From positions 1-59,360 of the forward strand of contig CAYWTY010000003.1 in NCBI GenBank assembly GCA_964461335.1: 59,360 nt of DNA, read 5' to 3'. Source of the DNA: JAKJBL01 sp964461335. Lineage in GTDB: Bacteria > Bacillota > Clostridia > Christensenellales > CAG-138. The position numbers and the translations under genes are program-made. The notes under the pieces are model-generated. The model had not been told where the DNA came from, made no database searches, and worked only from the letters and a program-made list of their open reading frames with translations. Of the stretch, positions 1 through 10,137 are shown piece by piece. Each line of letters opens with the position of its first letter. The first letter of the stretch is position 1.

Positions 1-54
1 CAGCTCCCCGTTGCTCTTGGTCTACCGCTCTACCCCAACTATTGACATAGAGCC
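1..54. mobile_element. Terminal part of an ISL3-family-like insertion sequence (left contig edge)
   Basis: Positions 3-54 are the exact reverse complement of 59309-59360. Read outward, the sequence starts GGCTCTATGTCAATAG at the 54 side. This matches the GGCTCTTNGTCAA-type terminal inverted repeat known for ISL3-family elements. The body of the IS would lie to the left, outside the window; no transposase is present here. The IS edge sits 20 bp beyond the gltX stop codon, so no gene is broken. The family assignment rests on the repeat only. Confidence 0.7.
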
Positions 55-74
55 CCTTTTTCTCTAATAAAACT

Positions 75-1520
75 TCAGCCAAGCTTCTTCATGCCAATTT
101 TTAGGCGGCGAAGCGACTCAGCGTTTCCTAAAAGAAGCGCAAGTTCTATTGCACCCCCTGGAGTAACAGCTCTGCCTGCAAGCGCAATTCTTACAGGCCA
201 GAGCAGGGTGCCCTTTTTATAGGAAAGCCTATCTGAAAGCTCGGCGAACAAAGCATGAAGCGCGTCTTCGCTCCAAATGGGGAGCGCCTCAAGCTCTTTT
301 ATAACAAGCTCAAGCACTGCTTTTGAACTTGATGCATCAGTTTTCGATTTTTTATTTGTAAAAAGCGCTATGTCGTAGCTTTCATCTAAAGATGCAAGAA
401 AATCGACCATATCGGGAATTTGTGAGAATATTTCAACCCTTTGCTGAAGTATGTGAAAAAGCAGAGTTTCATCAAACTCCGCTACACCTGCCTTAGCGTA
501 ATACGGCTTGCTGTAAAAAGAAAACTGCGCTTGAGTTAAGTTTCGAATATAGGTGGCATTAAGCCATGTGAGCTTAACAGGGTCAAAGATAGCAGGTGAT
601 TTGCTCATCCCGGAAACATCAAATACATCTTCAAGTTCAGAAAGCGTAAAGACTTCGCGCTCGTCACCAGGGTTCCAGCCTAAAAGCGCAATATAGTTTA
701 AAATGGCCTCAGCTAAATACCCCTTTTCTTCAAGGTCTTGAAACGAGGCATCGCCTGTGCGCTTGCTTAGTTTATGCGAGGCATCCTTCATTATTGGGGG
801 CATATGTATGTATGCGGGAATGTCCCAGCCGAACGCTTCGTATAAAAGGTTGTATTTTGGCGCAGAGGAAAGGTACTCCATACCGCGCATTACATGTGTT
901 ATTTCCATAAGGTGGTCATCTACTACATTTGCAAAATTGTATGTAGGCATTCCATCCGCTTTAATTAGCACATTGTCATCAAGAGTTGAGTTTTCTACGC
1001 TTATGCTGCCAAAAAGCATATCCGTAAATGTGGTAATGCCATGCAGAGGTATGTTCTGTCGCACAACAAAGGCTGTGTTAGAGGCAAGGAGTTCATTTTG
1101 CTCATCTAAGGTTAAGCTTAGGCAATGCTTGTCATATTTGAAGGTTTCGTTTCTAAGCGCAGCCTCTTCGCGCCTTTTTTCAAGGTCTTCCTTTGTACAA
1201 AAGCATCTGTATGCATGCCCTTTTTCTATAAGGCGCTCTGCAAGCGGCATGTAGAGCGCTTTGCGCTCGCTTTGCACATATGGGCCATAGCTTCCGCCTT
1301 TATCCGGCCCTTCATCCCAAGTTATGCCTACGCGCTTAAGCGTTTCGTAAATAATTTCTGTTGCGCCTTCAACAAGCCTGCCCTGGTCAGTATCTTCAAT
1401 TCTAAGAAGGAAGGCTCCTTTATGCTTGCGCGCAAAAAGGTATGCATAAAGCGCAGAGCGAAGGTTGCCTATATGCATATACCCTGTTGGGCTTGGTGCA
1501 AAGCGTGTGCGTACTGTCAA
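75..1520 (-). CDS. gltX: Glutamate--tRNA ligase (GluRS)
   Basis: Class I aminoacyl-tRNA synthetase that charges tRNA-Glu with glutamate in the cytoplasm; in organisms without GlnRS it also charges tRNA-Gln. The 481-residue length is normal for the bacterial enzyme. The HIGH-type motif is visible near residues 9-19 (PSPTGYMHIGN), and the KMSKS-type motif near residue 250 (KLSKR). An RCFC cysteine pair sits near residue 105. The start is TTG, preceded by AAAGGAGAG at good spacing; no better ATG exists in frame. It lies 39 bp behind glnS on the same strand and is the last gene before the IS edge. Because a separate GlnRS is present next door, this GluRS may be specific for tRNA-Glu; that is inference. 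Confidence 0.97.
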   Translation of the reverse strand: MTVRTRFAPSPTGYMHIGNLRSALYAYLFARKHKGAFLLRIEDTDQGRLVEGATEIIYETLKRVGITWDEGPDKGGSYGPYVQSERKALYMPLAERLIEKGHAYRCFCTKEDLEKRREEAALRNETFKYDKHCLSLTLDEQNELLASNTAFVVRQNIPLHGITTFTDMLFGSISVENSTLDDNVLIKADGMPTYNFANVVDDHLMEITHVMRGMEYLSSAPKYNLLYEAFGWDIPAYIHMPPIMKDASHKLSKRTGDASFQDLEEKGYLAEAILNYIALLGWNPGDEREVFTLSELEDVFDVSGMSKSPAIFDPVKLTWLNATYIRNLTQAQFSFYSKPYYAKAGVAEFDETLLFHILQQRVEIFSQIPDMVDFLASLDESYDIALFTNKKSKTDASSSKAVLELVIKELEALPIWSEDALHALFAELSDRLSYKKGTLLWPVRIALAGRAVTPGGAIELALLLGNAESLRRLKIGMKKLG

Positions 1521-1559
1521 ATTCGTCTCTCCTTTTTATATAACTGCATTAAGCAAGCA

Positions 1560-3206
1560 TTAACCCTTCCAACTGTCTTTAAGCTCTACAATTCTGTTAA
1601 ACACAGGCGCAGCTTCTGTATGCGCTGTATCTGCACAAAAATAGCCTAAGCGCATAAATTGGAATTTGTCGCCAGGGCGCGCACTTTTTAAGCAGGGTTC
1701 AATGAGCGCATTTTTAACAAGAAGGCTGTTTGGGTTAATATTTTCCATGAAATCCGCTTTATCTGCAATATCTGTTTCTAAAAGCGGCGCATAGAGCCGA
1801 ACTTCACAAGCTTCTGCCTCAAGGCTGCTCAGCCAGTGAAGCGTTCCTTTAACCTTCCTGCTTTGCTCACCGCTTTTGCTTTCACTATCATAAACGCAGC
1901 GAATAAGCTTAAGCTCGCCATCTGCGTCTTTTTCAAAGCCTGTGCATTTAATTATATAGGCACCTTTAAGGCGCACTTCGCCCCCCGGCTTTAGCCTGAA
2001 GAACTTTTTAGGCGGGTCTTCCATAAAATCTTCCCGCTCTATGTAAAGCTCGCGTGAAAATGCAAGTGTGCGGTTACCCATTTCAGGCGCATTTGGGTGG
2101 TTTTCAAGCTCTACCTGCTCAACATGGCCCAGAGGCCAGTTTTCGATAATGAGCTTTACAGGGTCGAGTACAGCCATCATGCGCTTTGCATATGAGTTTA
2201 AATGTTCACGCAGGCAATGTTCAAGCATTGCAGTATCAACAACAGAGTCAGCCTTTGCAACACCAACGCGGCTTAAAAAGTCGCGGATGGATTCCGGGGT
2301 ATAGCCCCGTCTTCTAAGCCCGCACAGCGTAGGCATACGCGGGTCGTCCCAGCCGCTTACATGGCCGCCTTCAACAAGCATGCGCAAATATCGCTTTGAC
2401 ATTATTGTATTTGTAAGGTTCAGCCTTGCGAACTCTATTTGCCGCGGTTTATGCGAAAACTCGCATTGCTCAACAAACCAGTCGTAAAGCGGGCGGTGGA
2501 TTTCATATTCAAGCGAGCAAAGCGAGTGGGTTATGCCTTCTATTGCATCCTGCAGAGGGTGCGCAAAATCGTACATCGGGTATATGCACCATTTATCGCC
2601 CGTATTATGGTGGGTTGCGTGCAAAATGCGGTACATTGCAGGGTCCCGCAAGTTAATATTCGGGGATGCCATGTCAATTTTTGCGCGCAGGGTGCGAGTC
2701 CCGTCTGGGAAGTCGCCATTTTTCATGCGCTCAAAAAGCATGAGGTTTTCTTCAACAGACCGTTCTCTATAAGGAGAGTTTTTGCCAGGTTCAGTGAGCG
2801 TGCCCCTAAATTCACGAAGCTCGTCCTTGCTTAAGTCGCACACATAGGCAACGCCCTTTTTTATGAGTTTGACTGCAAGCTCATAGCATGTTTCAAAATA
2901 GTCGGAGCCGTAAAAGATATTATCCCATTGAAACCCAAGCCAAAGGATGTCTTCTTGAATAGCGTCAACATATTCCTCGTCTTCCTTTGTCGGGTTCGTG
3001 TCATCATAGCGAAGGTTGCATTTGCCGCCGTACTTTTCAGCAATTGAAAAATCTATATATAGCGCCTTTGCATGGCCTATATGCAAATACCCGTTAGGTT
3101 CGGGCGGAAAGCGCGTTCGAATATAGTTGACCTTGCCCTCTTTTAAATCTTCTTCTATTGCGTCTTCAATAAAATTCCTTGTTCTGAGTTCCTCCATGCC
3201 GTACAT
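1560..3206 (-). CDS. glnS: Glutamine--tRNA ligase (GlnRS)
   Basis: Class I synthetase that charges tRNA-Gln directly with glutamine. The HIGH-type motif PEPNGYLHIGHAK lies near residues 34-46 and the KMSKS-type motif IMSKRYLRML near residue 270. The length of 548 residues fits bacterial GlnRS with its C-terminal beta-barrel anticodon-binding region. GlnRS is patchily distributed in Firmicutes, where many species use GatCAB instead, so its presence beside gltX is informative. A second in-frame ATG nine bases later (3197) has equally good spacing to the AAAGG upstream and could be the true start. It lies 78 bp downstream of addA and is probably co-transcribed or has its own weak promoter. Confidence 0.96.
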   Translation of the reverse strand: MYGMEELRTRNFIEDAIEEDLKEGKVNYIRTRFPPEPNGYLHIGHAKALYIDFSIAEKYGGKCNLRYDDTNPTKEDEEYVDAIQEDILWLGFQWDNIFYGSDYFETCYELAVKLIKKGVAYVCDLSKDELREFRGTLTEPGKNSPYRERSVEENLMLFERMKNGDFPDGTRTLRAKIDMASPNINLRDPAMYRILHATHHNTGDKWCIYPMYDFAHPLQDAIEGITHSLCSLEYEIHRPLYDWFVEQCEFSHKPRQIEFARLNLTNTIMSKRYLRMLVEGGHVSGWDDPRMPTLCGLRRRGYTPESIRDFLSRVGVAKADSVVDTAMLEHCLREHLNSYAKRMMAVLDPVKLIIENWPLGHVEQVELENHPNAPEMGNRTLAFSRELYIEREDFMEDPPKKFFRLKPGGEVRLKGAYIIKCTGFEKDADGELKLIRCVYDSESKSGEQSRKVKGTLHWLSSLEAEACEVRLYAPLLETDIADKADFMENINPNSLLVKNALIEPCLKSARPGDKFQFMRLGYFCADTAHTEAAPVFNRIVELKDSWKG

Positions 3207-3284
3207 CCTTTCCCTGTTTTTAAAAGCCTTGGGTTTACTTAATTATCGTTAAGCACAGGTTACTTGTCAACGCGAAAAGGCTTT

Positions 3285-6200
3285 TTATACGGCAACTGCA
3301 CTATTTAGAGATAAAAGCACTACATAGCGCTCGTTAACCGGTAAATCTGTCAGCTTATTCAGCGCACGGCAATATAGGTCAAGCTGCAGCGCATGCTCCA
3401 TTCCTGCCTCCTTTAAGGGCTGTACAGGGCGGTCTGTTTTATAGTCAAGCAGCACCCAGGCGCCGTTTTCGAGGAAGCAGCAGTCAATTACACCCTGCAA
3501 GAGCACAGGCTCAAAGCTGTTTGTAGGCAAAAGCGTATTTGCAGGCAGAAAAACGGAAAACTCCAGCTCGCGCTCAATGCGCTCTGACTTTAAAAGGCGT
3601 GCCCCAAGGTCGCTTTCTAAAAAATTGGCTATTGCCTGCACAGGCGCGCTTTTTGCCTGCTGCTTAGAAATCAAACCTTCTTTAAGCATTCGCTCAACCT
3701 CGCCTTTTACAAACCCTCCTGTATCTGCATTAGGGTATAAGCTAAAGTCAAGATAAGCTAATATAGCATGCGCTGCTACGCCGCGCTTTAACGGGGTAAG
3801 CGCAGTTGGGTTTGTAAACAATGGCGCTGGTTTTTCTGATTGCACTTTTTGGGTAAGCTCGCTTACACTGCGTTTTGATGGCGTTAAGGAAGCAGCTTCA
3901 TGCGGATACTGCCAGCTTAAATGCGCTTTAAGCGCCTCAAGAAGCGCTTCTTCGTTTTTTATTGGCTCTAAGTCAGCTTTAGTTTTTTCAAACGTGTTCA
4001 AAACTTCGCCTGCAAAATGATACTCTGCCTTAAGCCCCTCAAACTCTAAGCTAACAGGTAAAAGCCACTCAAGAAACGAAGCTGCATTTTGGCATTCATA
4101 TGGGCTTAACTTAGACTGCTGCGCTTTTTCATTGAGTTTCTCGGGTTCCTTTGCACTCCCTATTAGCAAAAGCCGCTTTTGCGCCCTGCTCATGCCTACA
4201 TAAAGTACGCGCATTTCTTCTGCAACCTGCTGGTTTTTTATGCGTAGCTTAATTGCCTCTTCCATAAGCGTCTTGTACTTTATTGAGCCTATTCTTAGCT
4301 TTATGCCTGCGCCAAGCGTGCGCTCAAGTATAAGCTTTTCTTTTGAATCGGATTTGTTAAACCCTTTGCCTAAGCCTGCGCAAATTACAACCGGGAATTC
4401 AAGCCCTTTTGCAGCATGCATTGAAATTACGCGCACAACATCAGCTGCGCCTGCTTGTGCAGGCCCTATATCAACAGAGGATTCCGCATCTTCCATATAT
4501 TGCAGGAAGCTCCATAAGTCGCTTTCTCCAAAGTTTTCGGAATAATCCCTCGCACGCTTAAGCAGAGCGTCAAGGTTTGCCTGGCGTTCACTGCCGTTTG
4601 TGAGTGCGCCTACGCAATTGTAAAAACCAGTTTCATCAAGAAGCATTGCAAGGAATTCGCCAAGCGGCAAAAGCAGAAGTTCCCTCTGGAAGTGCTTGAG
4701 CCTATTTAGCACGTCCTTTGCGCTAAGGGCAAGCGAGTGCGCTGCGTCATCTTCGCAAAGCATTAGCCGTTCAAAAAACGAGTCAGCTGTATAAGAGGTT
4801 TTAAGCTCTATAAGGTCAGTTTCGCTAAAATCAAAAACAGGTGAAAGCAGAGCGCTTAAAAACGGAATATCCTGCAGCCTATTATCTATTAGGCGAAGCA
4901 GGCTTAAAAATACTTGCACCTCCATAGAATTAAAATACCCGCCCGAAAGCTGCACATAGGCAGGTATGCCTGCTTCTGTGAGAGTCTGCGCCCAGTCTGC
5001 TGCAACAGGCTTTGCAGAGCGAAGCAGCACAGCAAAGTCGCTGTATCGAAGCGGCCGCGAAACGCCTGTTAATGTATTGCATAGGGTTCCTGTTTTCATA
5101 AGTGCATGTATGCGTTTTGCACTAAAGCTTGCTTCAGCCTTTGCAATGTCAAAGGTTGCCTGCTCAGGCTCTAAAGCTGAGGGCCCAAGAATATGGAGCT
5201 CAACGCCTGCAAGTTCATCTGCTTTTTCATTAAAGTCTGCGCATTTTAAGGCTGCATGTTCATCATAAGCAAGCTCACCTGCCTCTTTTGACATAATGCG
5301 GGAAAACACAGCATTGATTGCGTCTATAACAGGTTTTGAACTTCTAAAATTCATATTGAGGTGGATAGCTTTGCTGTATTTTTCTTTGCAACTGAACTGT
5401 TCGAGCTTTTCTATGAAAAGCCCGGGGTCAGCTAAGCGAAAGCGGTAAATGGATTGTTTGACATCCCCAACAAGGAACAAATTGGCTTCTTTTCGTATCG
5501 CATTTATTATGCACTCTTGAATACGGCTGCTATCTTGATATTCATCAACAAAAATATAATCGAACCTGTTTTTAAGAGTTGTTGCTACGCCCTCATCCGA
5601 AAGCGCCCTAAGCGCCAAATGCTCCATATCCGAAAAATCTATTACCCCGCGCTCCCTTTTTAATGCTGCGTAAGCCTCATCCACCTGCTTTACAAAGCTA
5701 AACAGCGCCTCTAAATACGGCTTGAGCAGGGCAAGCTTTTGAGCCTCTGTTTCAAGCGCACCTTTAAGGCTTTCCTTTTGCTTTTTTATAATATCCTTTG
5801 CTGCTTTGCGGAGGTTGCAAACGCGCTCTTTATGTGGGTAGTCATTAACTCCCCCCCAGCTAAGTGTGCCAAATACAACACTAAGGAGCCCGCTTTGGTA
5901 CTGCATAAAATCTTTTGCCTCTACAATGGCATTAAGCGACATAATCTCGTTGTCAAGAGTAGAAAGCTGGCGCGTATACTCTTTTGGAAGAAGCGCACGC
6001 CCGGCTTTTAGCAGATTTATGCTATAAACTGCCTGTGCAAGATATTCATTGAATAAACTGAGGTAAATGGGGTGCGCTATAATTTCAGCTTCGCTTAGCG
6101 AATAAAGCTCTATTGCGTTTTCAAGCCATTCCCACGGCGAGGGCTGCGACATAAGGAAGGTTCTTAATTTAAGTGTTGCTTTAAAGAGCGCATCTTCCCC

Positions 6201-6683
6201 TTCAAATGCTGTTAAAAGGCTTAAAAAGCTTGCGTCTGAAGCTTCATAGCATTTATCTGCTGCTAAGCTTAGCGCTTCAAGCAGGAGCATATCTGAGCCG
6301 ATTTTGTCCAATGGTTTAAAGGCTGGGTCAAGCCCGAGCATATAGTAGTTGCGCTTTATAATATAAAGGCAGAATTTGTGCAGAGTTGAAATATGCGCGC
6401 GGCTAGCAGAAAGCGCCTGCGCTCTAAGCTGCTTGGCTTTTAGGGGCGTTGTTTCGCTTTCTGCAGCTTCGTTAAGCCGTGATGCAATCCTGACCTTCAT
6501 TTGTGCTGTTGCTGCCTCTGTAAAGGTTACAACGAGGATTCGCGAAAGCTCAGCGCCATTTGCGCAGAGTTTTGATATACGCTCTGAGAGCACTGCTGTT
6601 TTTCCGCTGCCTGCAGCTGCGCTTACAATAAGGCTTGCACCTTCGCTTTCAATTGCCTGCTTTTGCTGTGTTGTCCACTTCAT
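3285..6683 (-). CDS. addA: ATP-dependent helicase/nuclease subunit A (AddA)
   Basis: UvrD-like helicase and nuclease subunit of AddAB, the Gram-positive counterpart of RecBCD, which resects double-strand ends to load RecA. Walker A (AAAGSGKTA) is near residues 19-27. The Walker B/DEXX box, VDEYQDS, is near residue 380. The C-terminal RecB-family nuclease motif LLDYKTD is near residue 1080. At 1132 residues it is somewhat shorter than the roughly 1230 of Bacillus AddA, but all key motifs remain. Its ATG overlaps the addB stop by four bases (ATGA), a sign of translational coupling. Confidence 0.96.
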   Translation of the reverse strand: MKWTTQQKQAIESEGASLIVSAAAGSGKTAVLSERISKLCANGAELSRILVVTFTEAATAQMKVRIASRLNEAAESETTPLKAKQLRAQALSASRAHISTLHKFCLYIIKRNYYMLGLDPAFKPLDKIGSDMLLLEALSLAADKCYEASDASFLSLLTAFEGEDALFKATLKLRTFLMSQPSPWEWLENAIELYSLSEAEIIAHPIYLSLFNEYLAQAVYSINLLKAGRALLPKEYTRQLSTLDNEIMSLNAIVEAKDFMQYQSGLLSVVFGTLSWGGVNDYPHKERVCNLRKAAKDIIKKQKESLKGALETEAQKLALLKPYLEALFSFVKQVDEAYAALKRERGVIDFSDMEHLALRALSDEGVATTLKNRFDYIFVDEYQDSSRIQECIINAIRKEANLFLVGDVKQSIYRFRLADPGLFIEKLEQFSCKEKYSKAIHLNMNFRSSKPVIDAINAVFSRIMSKEAGELAYDEHAALKCADFNEKADELAGVELHILGPSALEPEQATFDIAKAEASFSAKRIHALMKTGTLCNTLTGVSRPLRYSDFAVLLRSAKPVAADWAQTLTEAGIPAYVQLSGGYFNSMEVQVFLSLLRLIDNRLQDIPFLSALLSPVFDFSETDLIELKTSYTADSFFERLMLCEDDAAHSLALSAKDVLNRLKHFQRELLLLPLGEFLAMLLDETGFYNCVGALTNGSERQANLDALLKRARDYSENFGESDLWSFLQYMEDAESSVDIGPAQAGAADVVRVISMHAAKGLEFPVVICAGLGKGFNKSDSKEKLILERTLGAGIKLRIGSIKYKTLMEEAIKLRIKNQQVAEEMRVLYVGMSRAQKRLLLIGSAKEPEKLNEKAQQSKLSPYECQNAASFLEWLLPVSLEFEGLKAEYHFAGEVLNTFEKTKADLEPIKNEEALLEALKAHLSWQYPHEAASLTPSKRSVSELTQKVQSEKPAPLFTNPTALTPLKRGVAAHAILAYLDFSLYPNADTGGFVKGEVERMLKEGLISKQQAKSAPVQAIANFLESDLGARLLKSERIERELEFSVFLPANTLLPTNSFEPVLLQGVIDCCFLENGAWVLLDYKTDRPVQPLKEAGMEHALQLDLYCRALNKLTDLPVNERYVVLLSLNSAVAV

Positions 6684-9600
6684 GGCTTGCCCTCACTTTC
6701 AAGGGTTTGGAAAAAAGTATTTCGATTATACGTCTTAAGTTTTCGCTCCCTGCATCCGGGTATGCGCATATCAAACCTGCATATGCTCAAATACTTGCAA
6801 TATTTGCATTCACGTTCTTTGCCTTTTACAACAGGTTCAGCCTTAGAGCCCCCAAGCAGAAGCGCTTTTGTTATTTCGCCAGCTTTAGCAACTGCAAACT
6901 TTATAAGCTCTGCCATCTGCACTGCATTAAGCACAGGCGAACATGCGTGGAGCGGGCCGCCGTTATTTCTCTTTAGCGAGCTTACTGTTTTGCTTTTACC
7001 TGTAAGTTCGGTTTCAAAAGCATTGAGCGTAGCTTCATCTTCAAGCATAAGGCCTCTAAGGCGAAGCTCATCTTGCCCTTTTTCGGGTGCATTTTCATCA
7101 CTTGCAGGGTCTATGACTAGCTGGTAGAACATGCCTGCAGCAACTGTTGAGTTTGCTTTACCGGTTTTGTTTTTAAGGCCGCTTTGCGCTATATGCGGCT
7201 TTTTGCGCGTTGCAGTAAAGTTGGGAGTCTTGTAAATATTAGCTTTTGAGCTTCGCTTTGCCAAAATAGAATTTCTTGAAGCGCCGGCTGCAGCAGCAAG
7301 GTATATCGGGAGCTGCATAGATGTGCCATCATAAATCATGCCATAGTTAAGGCCGCTGTACTTGCCCTTTTTATAATCTACAACCCGCAATAGGCGCGTT
7401 CCGTCAGGTGCATATGCTTCATCAATTCTGTCAATCTTGCCTTTAAGAAGCACAGTTGCTCCATTAAGCTTTAGGCTTATAGGCTTTAGCTTTTGCCCTG
7501 CGCCAAATACTACTTCGCTACCGAGCGGCAAAAAGCTGCCGCTTGCAAGGCTTATGCGTATTGCCCACGCAGTTTCCTTTAAAGCTTTGCTCCAAAATGC
7601 GCTGCCAAGCGCTTTAACACGGTTTGTTGATATCAAGAGTCCGTCCTCAAATGTTTTTAGGCATTCTGGGATTATTTCATCAAGCAGCGCATCTGTTTCT
7701 TCGCGTGTAAGGCATGCCCAGTCTAAGCCAAGCTCTTTAACCCTTTTTACGAATTCTTCAAGTACAAGGTGGTAAAAGCTGCCTATATGTATGGGCTGTT
7801 CTTTATATTCAGGCCTTTCTGCTGCTCTAAGGCCGTATGCTATAAAATGCTTGAACGGGCAGGCGCGGAAAGTCTCTAACCTGCTTATTGAAACATTAAG
7901 CCGCGTGCCATAGAGCTTTTTAGCAAGCAGAACTCCAAATGAGTGAGAGGCAATTGGGTTTTTGCCAAACTTCATTGCCTGATTAAGCCGCGCACTATAC
8001 TCAGGCGAAGTCGAATAATATTTATATAGGAGCGAAAACAGCGGCTCCTCAAGCTTATCCAAATTGCGGCAGAGCAGGATGAACCCACTTTCTTGCGTTT
8101 GAACACCTTCAAAAGAAAGCATAGGTGTGCTCTTAGTTGCTTTTGATGAAGCTGCGCCCGATTTTTCACAGCCAGGAAAGAGCAAAAGAATGCGCTCTAT
8201 TATAGTTGAGGGAATAAGTTCGCGCTCCCCGTCTGAGTATGCATACCCAAGCCATAAAAAACTATTTGCGCTCGAAAGTGCGCGGTAGAGCGCAAGCCTG
8301 TCCTTCTTTGCGCTCTCTGCAGAATCCTCCCACGGGGTAAGCCCAAGGCCTGCAAGCGCGCTAAGCTCAGCATCATCCAAAATTGCATCATCCTGGTTAG
8401 GCGCAGGCAGGAAGCCTTCGTTAGAGCCAAGCAGCAGCAGAGCGCGTACTTTGCGGCTGCGCGTGCGCAGAAAATCGCCAAGTAGCACCTGATCGTTTGT
8501 TGCAGGAATCACGCCCACTTTGTATGCAGAGAGCGCCTCTTTTAATACATCAATATACTCCTGCTTTGACATGGGCTCATTGCCAAGTATCGTATAAAGC
8601 TGTTCGAAAAGCTCAACAAGCATATCGTAGACCTGCGTATGCTCCTCCATAAGCGCATATCGGCCTTCCTGCTCAAGCTCTTTAACAATGCGCTTAAGAG
8701 AAGACTCCACATCTAAGCGCTTAAGATAATCATAAAGGGCGTGAGTTTTCTCGCCTGCTGTAGGTTTAGAAAAACCTTTGCTTAGCTCAATAAGCGGCTC
8801 AACAAGCGCCTTGCGCGCTGCTTCTGCGCCTTCTTCTTCAGGAGGAAACTCCGCCTTAAAGCTATTGCCGCCAAGGAACCCGCGCTTTAAGCAGTAGTTT
8901 TCAAATTCCTCTGCATTTGCGCTTGAGACCCCTGCAAGCCCTGTTTTTGCAATGCGCAGCAGCATAGAGCGTGAAACTCCGTTTTTTGCAATTGTAGCTG
9001 CAGAAACTAGAAGCTGAGCTGCAGGGTGGCCGCGCAAATCGCGCCTACTATCAAGGAAAAGGGGAATCTTTCGTAGCGCAAAGGCGCGTTGCACAAGTGG
9101 TGTATAAACTTCCATGTCTGAGGCAATTACTGCCATGTCGCGATACCTTATGCCGCTTCTTGCAAGCGCAATGATTTTATCTGCAAGCGCTTCAACTTCG
9201 GCTGTACGCTCAACTGCTCCGTGAACAACAATTGCTCCATCAGTATCGCCTTTATATATTAGCGGGTGTGATGTGTAAAGCTCCTGCTCCAGCCTAAAGA
9301 GCGCAGGGTGCTTCCCGCCATGGGGGAAGGCAGGCAGGCTGTGTGTTTTTATAGTACAGCCAAGGCTATATGCGGTTTCCAAAAGCCGCTTATAGGCATT
9401 GCGCTCAGGCTCAAAAAGTGAGGCGTCGCGGCTGGTTTCGTCAGGCTCAAGGCAAAATGTCATTGTAAGCGAGCTGCAAACTTGCATCATGCGCGTTAAA
9501 ATTGCATAGAGCTGCGCTGTTAGCGTATCAAAACCATCAATAAATACAGCTGCGCCTTTAAGGAAGGAGCCTTCGAGTTTTTGAAGAAGCGTATTATGTG

Positions 9601-10123
9601 CGCCCTCAATATCAATGTAGTTATTATCAAGATACTCCTGTGTTGCCTCATATAAGCTTGCAATATCGCTTAGCTTTGCAGAAAGCTCAGGGTTCGCGTT
9701 CAAGGCGCTTGAAGCATCGCGCAGCATTTCTGGCGTTATTAAATAGCGCCTGCACTGACAAAGTAGCGCATCAATATGTGCGGCAAAGCCAGGCCGTTTT
9801 ACAACAGGGGCAAACGCAGAGAGCTTATCAAGAAGCTTATGCGCCTCACGGCGCACTATCATACGCCTGCCCTGCTGGGAAAGGAAGGGCTTTTCCTCCG
9901 TGCTGATTGCGCGCTCTGAAAGCCTGTTGAAGCTTAGCACTTTTATGCCTAAAAGCCCGCCTAGCTGGTTGCAAAGCTCAGCTTCAGCCTCAAATGTAAA
10001 CTGCTCCGGCACAATGAGCACAGGGCGTTCACCTGATGTGAGCGACCTTCCAAGCTCAAAGTTTAGAAAATGCGTTTTCCCAGAGCCTGCGCGGCCTATT
10101 ACAAATTTAACTGATGCAGGCAT
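6680..10123 (-). CDS. addB: ATP-dependent helicase/deoxyribonuclease subunit B (AddB)
   Basis: Partner of AddA, with an inactivated-helicase-like body and a second RecB-type nuclease. Walker A (GRAGSGKT) is at residues 10-17. The nuclease motif VVDYKKG is near residue 915. The iron-sulfur cluster ligands are visible as one Cys in the ACPFKHF motif near residue 754 and three in CKYCKYLSIC near residues 1103-1112. The length of 1147 residues is typical. The start ATG has AAGGAGC upstream. It lies 14 bp downstream of the GGDEF/EAL-like gene and overlaps addA by four bases, so the three are probably one transcript. Confidence 0.96.
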   Translation of the reverse strand: MPASVKFVIGRAGSGKTHFLNFELGRSLTSGERPVLIVPEQFTFEAEAELCNQLGGLLGIKVLSFNRLSERAISTEEKPFLSQQGRRMIVRREAHKLLDKLSAFAPVVKRPGFAAHIDALLCQCRRYLITPEMLRDASSALNANPELSAKLSDIASLYEATQEYLDNNYIDIEGAHNTLLQKLEGSFLKGAAVFIDGFDTLTAQLYAILTRMMQVCSSLTMTFCLEPDETSRDASLFEPERNAYKRLLETAYSLGCTIKTHSLPAFPHGGKHPALFRLEQELYTSHPLIYKGDTDGAIVVHGAVERTAEVEALADKIIALARSGIRYRDMAVIASDMEVYTPLVQRAFALRKIPLFLDSRRDLRGHPAAQLLVSAATIAKNGVSRSMLLRIAKTGLAGVSSANAEEFENYCLKRGFLGGNSFKAEFPPEEEGAEAARKALVEPLIELSKGFSKPTAGEKTHALYDYLKRLDVESSLKRIVKELEQEGRYALMEEHTQVYDMLVELFEQLYTILGNEPMSKQEYIDVLKEALSAYKVGVIPATNDQVLLGDFLRTRSRKVRALLLLGSNEGFLPAPNQDDAILDDAELSALAGLGLTPWEDSAESAKKDRLALYRALSSANSFLWLGYAYSDGERELIPSTIIERILLLFPGCEKSGAASSKATKSTPMLSFEGVQTQESGFILLCRNLDKLEEPLFSLLYKYYSTSPEYSARLNQAMKFGKNPIASHSFGVLLAKKLYGTRLNVSISRLETFRACPFKHFIAYGLRAAERPEYKEQPIHIGSFYHLVLEEFVKRVKELGLDWACLTREETDALLDEIIPECLKTFEDGLLISTNRVKALGSAFWSKALKETAWAIRISLASGSFLPLGSEVVFGAGQKLKPISLKLNGATVLLKGKIDRIDEAYAPDGTRLLRVVDYKKGKYSGLNYGMIYDGTSMQLPIYLAAAAGASRNSILAKRSSKANIYKTPNFTATRKKPHIAQSGLKNKTGKANSTVAAGMFYQLVIDPASDENAPEKGQDELRLRGLMLEDEATLNAFETELTGKSKTVSSLKRNNGGPLHACSPVLNAVQMAELIKFAVAKAGEITKALLLGGSKAEPVVKGKERECKYCKYLSICRFDMRIPGCRERKLKTYNRNTFFQTLESEGKP

Positions 10124-10137
10124 AATTGCTCCTTCCT

